Assembly: GCA_016711825.1 (NCBI GenBank)
Contig: JADJSG010000006.1
Span: 744,001-808,000 of the forward strand
Source of the DNA: Bacteroidota bacterium
GTDB lineage: Bacteria > Bacteroidota > Bacteroidia > Chitinophagales > Chitinophagaceae
Direction: 5' to 3'
Length of the DNA: 64,000 nucleotides
Shown piece by piece: positions 54,052 to 61,009 of this stretch. Within the stretch, counting starts at the first letter, position 1, and each line of letters begins with the position of its first letter. Below the pieces are notes generated by a model. The model saw only the letters and a list, made by a program, of their open reading frames with translations. It did no database searches and was not told where the DNA came from. Both the position numbers and the translations under genes were made by a program.

Positions 54052-54300
54052 TTATTTATGTTGATATTTCTCATAAACTTGTGTATTCATCTTTACTAAG
54101 GTTCTTCAATTTTATTTCTAATTCCATAGCCCCTTGCGTGTTTGTTTTCCTATATAAAATTTTAAAGTCCATGGTATAAAAGGCATAGTTGCTTTTTCTG
54201 ATCCACTATTATGTCTTTGTACTCTGACTTGAATATTATTTGTTTGTCCGATATAAAATTTATCAAACTTATAAGCAAAAATATTATAAACATAGAACAT
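54052..54300 (-). pseudogene. GIY-YIG nuclease gene, frameshifted copy
   Basis: Nearly identical to the intact gene at 54543-54794, but with 1-bp deletions near 54084, 54103 and 54131 and several substitutions. The open part reads MFYVYNIFAYKFDKFYIGQT and on to KFYIGKQTRKGLWN, after which the frame is lost, so the catalytic Glu region is not translated. It begins about 28 nt after the 3' end of tRNA copy C on the same strand. Confidence 0.85.
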
Positions 54301-54328
54301 AAAAAGGGGTGTGTTTTTTTAGCGAAAG

Positions 54329-54455
54329 TCGGGATGACTGGATTCGAATGCTGACGATGCTTCGCATGTCAGCATGCTGATAAGCTATGCTTCATCAGCA
54401 CCAGCGACCACACGCCCCCCAGACGTGTACGCTAACCGGACTGCGCCACATCCCG
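54329..54455 (-). pseudogene. tRNA-Pro(GGG) copy C, interrupted in the T-arm
   Basis: 127 bp. The tRNA part is base-for-base the intact tRNA-Pro(GGG); the only change is the 52-bp double hairpin at 54349-54400 in the same place as in copy B. The GIY-YIG pseudogene follows it on the same strand. Confidence 0.9.
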
Positions 54456-54542
54456 AATTTTTATTGGTCGACAAAAATAAATAACATAATTGAATTGTAT
54501 AAATAATTAACGACATTATCTGAACTCACATTCAGATATTAT

Positions 54543-54794
54543 TTATTTATGTTGATATTTCTCTATAAACTTGTGTATTCTATCTTTACTAAGGTTCTTC
54601 AATTTTATTTCTAATTCCATAGCCTCCTTGCGTGTTTGTTTTTCTATATAAAATTTTAAAGTCCATGGTATAAAAGGCATAGTTGCTTTTTCTGATCCAC
54701 TATTATGTCTTTGTACTCTGACTTGAATATTATTTGTTTGTCCGATATAAAATTTATCAAACTTATCAGCATAAAGTATATAAACATAGAACAT
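54543..54794 (-). CDS. Short GIY-YIG nuclease, tRNA-linked
   Basis: An 83-residue single-domain GIY-YIG nuclease. The core has FYVYILYADKFDKFYIGQT (the GIY and YIG strands), then NNIQVRVQRHNSG with the conserved Arg and His, and KQTRKEAMELEIKLKNLSKDRI with the catalytic Glu. It cuts DNA in a metal-dependent way if active. It begins about 30 nt after the 3' end of tRNA copy D on the same strand, so tRNA and nuclease could share a transcript, and it is followed by tRNA copy C after an 87-bp spacer. The repeated tRNA-nuclease order suggests a homing-like or duplicating unit. Confidence 0.88.
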   Translation of the reverse strand: MFYVYILYADKFDKFYIGQTNNIQVRVQRHNSGSEKATMPFIPWTLKFYIEKQTRKEAMELEIKLKNLSKDRIHKFIEKYQHK

Positions 54795-54823
54795 AAAAAT
54801 GTGTGTGTATTTTTTAGCGAATG

Positions 54824-54950
54824 TCGGGATGACTGGATTCGAATGCTGACGATGCTTCGCATGTCAGCATGCTGATAAGCTATGCTTCATAAGCACCAGC
54901 GACCACACGCCCCCCAGACGTGTACGCTAACCGGACTGCGCCACATCCCG
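54824..54950 (-). pseudogene. tRNA-Pro(GGG) copy D, interrupted in the T-arm
   Basis: 127 bp with the 52-bp double hairpin at 54844-54895, carrying one substitution (CATAAGCA for CATCAGCA). The tRNA part matches the intact gene. It is upstream of the intact GIY-YIG gene. Confidence 0.9.
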
Positions 54951-55104
54951 ATTTAAAATGAAAGGCAATAATAGTAAAAAATAAAAGACCTTGTAAAAAT
55001 AATTATCAATTTTTTATCGGGTTATATTCAATCGTAATTAAAATAAAAATGCAAAAATTTTCTAAACATAGAACATAAAAAGGGGATGTATTTTTTAGCG
55101 AAAG
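54951..55104. repeat. Array spacer type 2, copy 2 (154 bp)
   Basis: Direct repeat of 53689-53842 with a few changes; again retains only the beginning of the GIY-YIG reading frame at its right end. Confidence 0.75.
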
Positions 55105-55122
55105 TCGGGATGACTGGATTCG
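55105..55122 (-). pseudogene. tRNA-Pro(GGG) copy E, only the 3' end
   Basis: TCGGGATGACTGGATTCG matches the 3' end of the tRNA up to the T-loop, then the sequence changes to unrelated DNA leading into the T9SS gene. The continuation resumes at about 56927 with a tRNA-like segment, as if the copy had been opened at GATTCG. Confidence 0.7.
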
Positions 55123-55174
55123 CTTATCATTTGAAAAAATGCTTATGATACAAAGAGCAGTATATTATCCAGAT

Positions 55175-56713
55175 TTATAATTGAAGAATTTTTACAGTCT
55201 GGTAATCATGTTTATTTTTTATTTTTAATAAATAGATACCTTGACTTGTATTGAGCAACTTTATTTTATTTTGGAATAATTCAAATGAAATAGATTGACC
55301 ATTGAGATTCACTATTTCAATAGATTGCTTTTCTATATGATCAATGTCAAGGCTTATCCATTGATTTTGAGATACACATGTTGGATAAATTGAAATGGTT
55401 TTTTGATTCTCTTGTGCTTGTACGATGGCATTTGGCATTTGACCACCTGTGTACCTTGCTATCCCTGATGAAAGTGGTCCACAAGTGCCATTTGCACATG
55501 TTCTTGTATAGCCGCCGAGATATATTTTCCCATCGTTGCTTAAAGCGAGCGCTGAGCTACTATTGTTATTATTGGCACCAAAAATATGCTTGTAAACGCC
55601 ATTTGGTGCAAAATTGTTGTCCATTGACCCGTCAGGTTTTACCATCAACAAACAAAAATACACCGTATCGCCAGAGCCTTGATTCCCACTCATGAGTATA
55701 TTACCATCAGGCATCATAGCCCCATTTAATAAATATTCTTCTTGACTTGAGCCACCAATATTATATAATTTCCAGCCATCTAAATCAAAATTATTATCTA
55801 AGACTGCATTGTTTTTTACTTTCATGAGTGAGTAGTCGTAATCTTGGTTTACTTTCCAAACAGCGCCACACACATAATAATCATTCAGTGTATTGACAAA
55901 GATTCTTCTACCCTCATCATAATTTCCTACTGCGCTATTGTAATAGGCTATAGCATCATTATCAAATGTATTGTCTTTAGCACCATTTGTATTTAATCTG
56001 GCAATAAATGTTTTTGAGAAGGTAGCACCTTGTGTAACATAATATTTTCCTGTTAAAACAATTTTATTGTCTTTGTCTAAGTTGATATGTCTTGTTTCAT
56101 AATATTCACCAGCGTTTGCCGTTTTGAAAGTTGTTTCTCCTAAGTTGCCGAAATTACCATCTATATATCCACTGGTATGAACACGCACTACAACAATTTC
56201 GTCAAAATCTTTCATCCCTGCAATCAAAATTTTACCAGTACCAGGCTCAATCACTAAACTGTTGTAAGTATAGTGCTGAGGATTTGTGTTTATACCCCCA
56301 TTTCCAAATGAGTTATCAAGAATACCATCTATAGACAAGCGTGCAAAAAAGGGATAAGTATTGGTCCCTGTACTTGTAGAACCGCAACAATATATTTGAT
56401 TATTATACAAGTGCATATCTTTAATATCTGTACTAATACTTGCAACTTGAATAGTGGTTTTACCAGCGGTTCCAAAAGTATTGTCAATTGAACCATCATT
56501 TTGAAGTCTTCTTAAATATACATGACCATTGCCAAAAGCATTGTAGGCAACTATAGATTGTCCGTTAGGTAATGCTATAATATGTTCAGCCAAACGGCTT
56601 GCATCGCTGATTATTTTTCCATCACCACTAAAAGTATTGTCTAATGCACAAGGTGATTGCGCCATTGTGAAATATGGCATACAAATCATTAAAAATAATA
56701 TTACATTTTTCAT
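55175..56713 (-). CDS. Delta-60 repeat T9SS cargo protein
   Basis: A 512-residue secreted protein with a signal peptide (ending TMAQ). Delta-60 repeats of a propeller-like fold follow: LDNTFSGDGKII, IDNTFGTAGKTTI, LDNSFGNGGINT, IDGNFGNLGETTF, LDNNFDLDGWKL and MDNNFAPNGVYKHI. The C-terminus (about 435-512) is a type A sorting domain (KTISIYPTCVSQNQWISLDI ... SQGIYLLKIKNKHDYQTVKILQL), with PTC where PNP is usual. It lies alone inside the tRNA-Pro array, between damaged tRNA copies E and F, so it may have been carried in with rearrangement of the array. Confidence 0.88.
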   Translation of the reverse strand: MKNVILFLMICMPYFTMAQSPCALDNTFSGDGKIISDASRLAEHIIALPNGQSIVAYNAFGNGHVYLRRLQNDGSIDNTFGTAGKTTIQVASISTDIKDMHLYNNQIYCCGSTSTGTNTYPFFARLSIDGILDNSFGNGGINTNPQHYTYNSLVIEPGTGKILIAGMKDFDEIVVVRVHTSGYIDGNFGNLGETTFKTANAGEYYETRHINLDKDNKIVLTGKYYVTQGATFSKTFIARLNTNGAKDNTFDNDAIAYYNSAVGNYDEGRRIFVNTLNDYYVCGAVWKVNQDYDYSLMKVKNNAVLDNNFDLDGWKLYNIGGSSQEEYLLNGAMMPDGNILMSGNQGSGDTVYFCLLMVKPDGSMDNNFAPNGVYKHIFGANNNNSSSALALSNDGKIYLGGYTRTCANGTCGPLSSGIARYTGGQMPNAIVQAQENQKTISIYPTCVSQNQWISLDIDHIEKQSIEIVNLNGQSISFELFQNKIKLLNTSQGIYLLKIKNKHDYQTVKILQL

Positions 56714-56910
56714 AGCTGTATTTTGTTGTGTTACAAATTTTATTTACACAATGGACGTTTATAAAGGAACTAAAGGTTGGTTTGAGGTCTTTTTTTAATA
56801 ATCCAAATATAAATTCATTTTGTGAAAAGAATGACATGGATAAAAGTGGTTTCAAAGTATAATATAAAAAAGATTAGGCGGAGTAGAAAAATATAATCTT
56901 TTATGGTAGT

Positions 56911-57010
56911 TGGGAGGATATGATTCGCATGCTGATAAGCTATGCTTCATCAGCACCAGCGACCACACGCCCCCCAGACGTGTACGCTAACCGGACTGCG
57001 CCACATCCCT
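56911..57010 (-). pseudogene. Chimeric tRNA-Pro copy F
   Basis: The left part (GGGAGGATATGATTCG) resembles the 3' end of tRNA-Pro(UGG); the rest, after half of the hairpin element (CATGCTGATAAGC...), is tRNA-Pro(GGG) from T-stem to acceptor. It is thus a hybrid of the two isoacceptor families and is followed by spacer type 1 and a GIY-YIG remnant. Confidence 0.8.
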
Positions 57011-57098
57011 ATTTTTTATTGGTCGAAAAAAAATAAATAACAGAATTGAATTGTATAAATAATTAACGACATTATCTGAGCTCACATGCAGATATTAT

Positions 57099-57199
57099 TT
57101 ATTTATGTTGATATTTCACTATAAGCTTTTGTATTCTATCTTTACTAAGGTTCTTCAATTTTACCTCTAGATCCATACCCTCTTTGCGTGTTTGTTTTT
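57099..57199 (-). pseudogene. GIY-YIG nuclease remnant (C-terminal third)
   Basis: In-frame KQTRKEGMDLEVKLKNLSKDRIQKLIVKYQHK with a stop, diverged from but clearly homologous to the end of the intact gene at 54543. Everything before KQT is missing, replaced by unrelated sequence leading to the HipBST operon. Confidence 0.85.
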
Positions 57200-57303
57200 G
57201 CACCTCCAATACCACAAAACACGGGACAAATCTTACTCAATCAATAGTGCTTTAAGACGCACCTTTTGTTGTAATTATATAATAAAAACCAAAACCTGCG
57301 CAA

Positions 57304-57385
57304 TATAGTGCTATTTATTGCTCTTTTGTTTGTGTTTTTAAAAATTTGTCTTATATTTGTATGAAATAATGCTGTATAGTGCACT
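57304..57385 (+). promoter_or_regulatory. Candidate operator repeats of the HipBST operon
   Basis: TATAGTGC occurs at 57304-57311 and 57375-57382, with a third partial copy AATAGTGC at 57243-57250. The two main copies flank the promoter, and the second is part of the palindrome AGTGCACT (57378-57385) that includes the GTG start codon. Autoregulation by HipB is typical of these systems. Confidence 0.4.
57329..57359 (+). promoter_or_regulatory. Bacteroidota promoter TTTG-N19-TATATTTG
   Basis: TTTG at 57329-57332 and TATATTTG at 57352-57359, exactly 19 nt apart, 19 nt before the hipB start. This is the best consensus match in the window. Confidence 0.7.
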
Positions 57386-57597
57386 TTAAAGAACTCATAA
57401 AAACGGTAAAAGAACGTAGGGAAGCGCTACAAGTTACACAAGAAAGATTAGCTGAGCTCTCAGACGTTGGATTAAGAACACTGAAACAATTTGAAAGCGG
57501 AAAAGGAAATCCTACTCTGTCAACATTGCAAAAGATATCTGATGTTTTGGGTATGGAGGTTTGCCTAAAAATTAAAAACATAACGCCTACTAAATGA
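57379..57597 (+). CDS. hipB: HipB-like antitoxin, helix-turn-helix regulator
   Basis: A 72-residue XRE-type DNA-binding protein starting with GTG. The helix-turn-helix runs over KERREALQVTQERLAELSDVGLRTLKQFESGKGNPTLSTLQKISDVLG (about 11-58), and it ends with KIKNITPTK. In HipBST systems HipB binds the operon promoter and the toxin complex but is not the primary antitoxin. It overlaps the next gene by 4 bp (ATGA). Candidate operator repeats surround its promoter. Confidence 0.85.
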   Translation: MHFKELIKTVKERREALQVTQERLAELSDVGLRTLKQFESGKGNPTLSTLQKISDVLGMEVCLKIKNITPTK

Positions 57598-57923
57598 GAA
57601 AAGCCAATGTATTATTCAAGAATGAAGAAGCGGGTATCTTGACCCAACACGATGATAGTTCATTTTCTTTTTGTTATTACGATGATTGGGTATCCAATTA
57701 CAGTAAGCAAAGCATCAGTCTTACCTTACCTAAAACTGAAAAAGAATTTCATGCTAAATACCTATTTCCATTTTTTTATAACATGCTTCCAGAAGGTTCT
57801 AATAAGCAAGTAGTATGCAAACTAAATAGAATTGATCTAGAGGACCACTTTGGATTGCTGATGTATACGGCAAAAAATGACAGTATAGGTGCCGTCAGAA
57901 TTATTAAATTAGACCATGAATGA
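57594..57923 (+). CDS. hipS: HipS-like protein (HipA N-terminal domain alone)
   Basis: A 109-residue protein equal to the N-terminal subdomain of HipA: KANVLFKNEEAGILTQHDDSSFSFCYYDDWV, then SISLTLPKTEKEFHAKYLFPFFYNMLPEGSNKQVVCK and LLMYTAKNDSIGAVRII. In ordinary HipA toxins this part is fused to the kinase. As a separate gene between hipB and the kinase it corresponds to HipS of the enteropathogenic E. coli HipBST system, where HipS acts as the antitoxin. Overlaps of 4 bp on both sides (ATGA) indicate strict coupling. Confidence 0.85.
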   Translation: MRKANVLFKNEEAGILTQHDDSSFSFCYYDDWVSNYSKQSISLTLPKTEKEFHAKYLFPFFYNMLPEGSNKQVVCKLNRIDLEDHFGLLMYTAKNDSIGAVRIIKLDHE

Positions 57924-58906
57924 GCTTGCCAAAAATTAAATATTGTCCCGGTACCTTATCTGAAGGGTTTGATTCGTATAGCAGAACCGCTTTGAAAAAC
58001 GTTTTTCAAGGCAAGAAGGTAAATCATATTTTGCCTTACGATTCTCCAGCATCTAATTCAGAAACGGATAAGTTATTTGAAGATAATCGAAAGCGATTGT
58101 CTATATCAGGTGTACAAGAAAAATTTTCTGTATTGCTAGACAAAAACAAGCTAAGGCTTATTAATGAAGGTGAACAGGGTACTTATATTTTGAAACCAAT
58201 ACCAAGTGCGGGTAAAAAACAAGATCAAATGCCCGCTAATGAGCATTTAACTATGCAAATTGCTCGTCAGGTATATGGAATAGAGACGGCAGAAAATGCC
58301 TTAATATTTTTTAAAGACGGTACCCCTGCTTACATTACCAAAAGATTTGATGTAAATGATGATGGTTTAAAATGGGCGCAAGAAGATTTTGCGTCCTTAG
58401 CAAAAAGAACACCACAAACCCATGGAGAACATTACAAGTATCTTGGTAATTATTTAGAACTATTTAAATTAATGCGCAACTATTTAACAACTTACAAGTT
58501 AGACGCACCAAGACTTCTAAAAATACTTTTGTTTAATTATCTTTTTTCAAATGGAGATGCGCACATTAAAAATTTCTCGATATTAGAAACTCCTTTTGGA
58601 GATTATCGACTAAGCCCAGCATATGACTTACTAAATAGCCGTATTCATATAGAAGATAAAGACTTTGCATTGGATGATGGTCTTTTGCCAAGAAATCTAG
58701 CTAAAGGTAAAATTGGTTTGCAATTTGCCAAACTAGCGGAGAAAGCAGAAATTAGAGAAAAAACTTTTCAGGATATAATGTCATTGATGATTTCTAAATC
58801 AGATATAGTTGAAAAAATGGTAGCTGCATCTTTTCTAAATGCTACCACAAAAAGAAATTATATCCAGTTGTTTCAAGGCCGATTAAAACAATTGACTAAA
58901 ATATGA
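57920..58906 (+). CDS. hipT: HipT-like kinase toxin
   Basis: A 328-residue HipA-fold Ser/Thr kinase lacking the N-terminal subdomain. The Gly-rich loop region reads RLSISGVQEKFSVLL with Ser61 and Ser63 (an SIS arrangement, like the regulatory serines of E. coli HipT). The catalytic loop is NYLFSNGDAHIKNFSIL with Asp213 and Asn218, and the metal-binding Asp is in LSPAYDLLNS (Asp236). All catalytic residues are present, so it should be active. HipA phosphorylates GltX and E. coli HipT phosphorylates TrpS; the target here is unknown. Last gene of the operon. Confidence 0.88.
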   Translation: MSLPKIKYCPGTLSEGFDSYSRTALKNVFQGKKVNHILPYDSPASNSETDKLFEDNRKRLSISGVQEKFSVLLDKNKLRLINEGEQGTYILKPIPSAGKKQDQMPANEHLTMQIARQVYGIETAENALIFFKDGTPAYITKRFDVNDDGLKWAQEDFASLAKRTPQTHGEHYKYLGNYLELFKLMRNYLTTYKLDAPRLLKILLFNYLFSNGDAHIKNFSILETPFGDYRLSPAYDLLNSRIHIEDKDFALDDGLLPRNLAKGKIGLQFAKLAEKAEIREKTFQDIMSLMISKSDIVEKMVAASFLNATTKRNYIQLFQGRLKQLTKI

Positions 58907-59050
58907 GAAATGATTCTTGTTAAGACTACGGCATTTAATCTTTAATACCAACCTGTAATCATTGATAATATTACGTACATAAAAAAAACAGGGATTCTTA
59001 AATTAAAAACCGCTTTGAGTTATCAAACATTCGTTTTCAAATAAATAAAA

Positions 59051-59078
59051 AAAGCCATTCACTAATGTGAATGGCCTT
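59051..59078 (-). terminator. Terminator of the tRNA-Pro(UGG) repeat array
   Basis: GCCATTCAC/GTGAATGGC 9-bp stem, 4-nt loop, with a run of seven T on the minus strand. It follows the last repeat of the array. Compared with 53589-53610 one G-C pair has become A-T, a compensatory change. Confidence 0.8.
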
Positions 59079-59083
59079 TATGG

Positions 59084-59660
59084 TAGTCGGGAGGACAGGA
59101 TTCGAATACTGACGATGCTTCGCATGTCAGCATGCTGATAAGCTTTGCTTCATCAGCACCTTCGACTATAAACAAGATGGAATTTTAAACAAAAAAAAAG
59201 TTCAGCAAAAATGCTGAACTTTAATGGTAGTCGGGAGGACAGGATTCGAATGCTGACGATGCTTTGCATGTCAGCATGCTGATAAGCTTTGCTTCATCAG
59301 CACCTTCGACTATAAACAAGATGGAATTTTAAACAAAAAAAAGTTCAGCAAAAATGCTGAACTTTTATGGTAGTCGGGAGGACAGGATTCGAATGCTGAC
59401 GATGCTTTGCATGTCAGCATGCTGATAAGCTTTGCTTCATCAGCACCTTCGACTATAAACAAGATGGAATTTTAAACAAAAAAAAAGTTCAGCAAAAATG
59501 CTGAACTTTTATGGTAGTCGGGAGGACAGGATTCGAATGCTGACGATGCTTTGCATGTCAGCATGCTGATAAGCTTTGCTTCATCAGCACCTTCGACTAG
59601 TTTAACCAAGATTGAATTTTAAAAAAAAAAAAGTGCAGCAAAAATGCTGAACTTTTATGG
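59084..59660 (-). repeat. Four tandem ~144-bp repeats of the tRNA-Pro(UGG) 3' end, double hairpin and terminator
   Basis: Units begin at 59084, 59228, 59371 and 59515, with the intact tRNA starting the same way at 59661. Each unit reads: the tRNA 3' end (TAGTCGGGAGGACAGGATTCGAA), the 52-bp double hairpin, CCTTCGACTA (inverted copy of the start), a spacer TAAACAAGATGGAATTTTAAAC, then the hairpin AGTTCAGC/GCTGAACT with A/T runs that is the tRNA terminator. Each unit could be transcribed from the tRNA promoter. The loops of the hairpins differ from those of the GGG copies while the stems are conserved. Confidence 0.9.
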
Positions 59661-59663
59661 TAG

Positions 59664-59737
59664 TCGGGAGGACAGGATTCGAACCTGCGACCCCTTGGTC
59701 CCAAACCAAATATTCTACCGAGCTGAACTACCTCCCG
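59664..59737 (-). tRNA. tRNA-Pro (anticodon UGG)
   Basis: Minus-strand cloverleaf of 74 nt: acceptor CGGGAGG/CCTCCCG with discriminator A, anticodon loop TTTGGGA (anticodon TGG), T-arm GGTTCGAATCC. Intact; the four repeats downstream copy only its 3' end. Confidence 0.95.
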
Positions 59738-59825
59738 TCTTATTTTAAAGAGTTGTATCTCTGTTTTGTTACATTCATTAAAACACTTAATGAATCTTGT
59801 GAGAAAAAAAATATTTTTTAACAAG

Positions 59826-59914
59826 CGGAGAGACAGGGATTCGAACCCTGGGTAGGGTCTGACCCCTACGACGATTTAGCAAACCGCTCCCTTCGGCCAC
59901 TCGGGCATCTCTCC
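59826..59914 (-). tRNA. tRNA-Ser (anticodon GCU)
   Basis: Class II tRNA of 89 nt with a long variable arm (GTAGGGGTCAGACCCTAC). Acceptor GGAGAGA/TCTCTCC with discriminator G, anticodon loop TTTGCTAAA (GCT), T-arm GGGTTCGAATCCC. It is upstream of tRNA-Pro(UGG) on the same strand by 88 nt. Confidence 0.95.
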
Positions 59915-59971
59915 TGCACTATTATTTAAGAACTGTTTTTTAATTTGGAGTGCGAAAATAGGATATTATTT

Positions 59972-60403
59972 TTAAATTCCCAACAATTCTACTTCAAAAA
60001 TCAAAGTACTGTTAGGAGTGATCAATGCACCGGCTTGTTGTTCGCCATAAGCAAGGTGGGGAGGAAGGTATAATTTCCACTTGCTGCCAACGGGCATAAG
60101 TTGCAATGCTTCGGTCCAGCCGCTGATCACCCTATTGAGTGGAAAGCTTGCTGGCTGTCCTCTTTGAACCGAACTGTCAAACACACGACCATCAATCAAC
60201 ATGCCATGATAATGACAGGTTACTGTATCTGTTGCATGAGGTTTTGCCCCATTTCCTTCTTGTAAAATTTCATATTGTAATCCGCTTTCAAGGCATACAA
60301 CCTCAGGTCTTTTTTTGTTTTCTTCCAGAAATTTTAATCCGGTTTCTAAGTTTTCTTTCATTTTTTCTGATTTTGCTTGGTTTAATTTGTCAAATAAGCC
60401 CAT
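59972..60403 (-). CDS. FKBP-type peptidyl-prolyl isomerase
   Basis: A 143-residue FKBP. It has a helical N-terminal stretch (about 1-35, KLNQAKSEKMKENLETGLKFLEENKKRP) as in short FkpA/Mip relatives. An FKBP domain (about 38-143) follows: GLQYEILQEGNG, DTVTCHYHGMLIDGRVFDSSVQRGQPASFPLNRVISGWTEAL, WKLYLPPHLAYG and the end TLIFEVELLGI. The conserved aromatic and Asp residues of the active site are present (Tyr in HYHG, Asp and Phe in VFDSS). No signal peptide is present, so it is cytoplasmic unless a longer start exists. Confidence 0.93.
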   Translation of the reverse strand: MGLFDKLNQAKSEKMKENLETGLKFLEENKKRPEVVCLESGLQYEILQEGNGAKPHATDTVTCHYHGMLIDGRVFDSSVQRGQPASFPLNRVISGWTEALQLMPVGSKWKLYLPPHLAYGEQQAGALITPNSTLIFEVELLGI

Positions 60404-60420
60404 AATTTTTTATTTTTTTG

Positions 60421-60428
60421 CAAAGGTA
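60421..60428 (-). promoter_or_regulatory. Bacteroidota -7 element TACCTTTG
   Basis: TACCTTTG on the minus strand, 17 nt before the FKBP start at 60403. Confidence 0.45.
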
Positions 60429-60484
60429 TGTCATTGTGTTTTTTAAACTAAAATTCAATTTCATTTTTTATCTTGTGCTAACAA

Positions 60485-60985
60485 ATGCGTCGATTTTCTA
60501 CATACCTGCTTTTTGTTTATGTGTTTGCTTCATTACTGATGCTTTCCTGCAGGGCAAAAAAGGAAGTAAGTAAAAGCCATCCAACTGAAATACCCACCCT
60601 TCAGTCCTTACATATTGAAAAAGACTTAAAAAAAACACTCAATCAATGGCTGGGTGCACCCTATAAATATGGCGGAAATAGCAAAAAAGGGGTTGATTGT
60701 TCTGGATTTGTATGTGCTGTATATTTAGAAGTGTACAATACCAAGTTGCCCCGCACTTCTAAAGATATGTATATATTTAGTGAGCATATCAAACTCAAAG
60801 ATTTACGCGAAGGGGATTTAATTTTTTTTAATTATACCGGCAAAGGGGTTTCACATGTGGGTATTTATTTAGAAAACAATAAATTTATACATGCTTCCAC
60901 GACCAAAGGGGTTATTGTAGGCGATTTAAACAATGAATTTACCAGGAAAAAAATAGTTGGCGCGGGTAGGGTAAAAAAGAAATAA
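60485..60985 (+). CDS. NlpC/P60 lipoprotein peptidase (C40)
   Basis: A 166-residue lipoprotein (lipobox Cys22, SLLMLSCRAKKE) with an NlpC/P60 domain. The catalytic motif is GVDCSGFVCAVY (Cys72), the His is in VSHVGIYL (His124) and the third residue is in KFIHAST (His136). LREGDLIFF precedes the His. This Spr/NlpC-type layout hydrolyses peptide cross-links in peptidoglycan; Spr is a DD-endopeptidase. Monocistronic; it converges on the flippase gene. Confidence 0.93.
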   Translation: MRRFSTYLLFVYVFASLLMLSCRAKKEVSKSHPTEIPTLQSLHIEKDLKKTLNQWLGAPYKYGGNSKKGVDCSGFVCAVYLEVYNTKLPRTSKDMYIFSEHIKLKDLREGDLIFFNYTGKGVSHVGIYLENNKFIHASTTKGVIVGDLNNEFTRKKIVGAGRVKKK

Positions 60986-61009
60986 CCCCAGCATCCATGC
61001 TATTTTGGG

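Noticed and set aside
54656..54862. 68-codon minus-strand frame overlapping the GIY-YIG gene
   Set aside because: A shadow frame running across the nuclease start and tRNA copy D.
53614..59737. CRISPR-like array
   Set aside because: Repeats are 127-155 bp, contain tRNA and nuclease sequence, and there are no short unique spacers or cas genes.
59597..59824. A 75-codon minus-strand frame with LGRIFGLGPRGRRFESCPPDY
   Set aside because: It is the translation of the tRNA-Pro(UGG) gene itself, a well-known spurious call.
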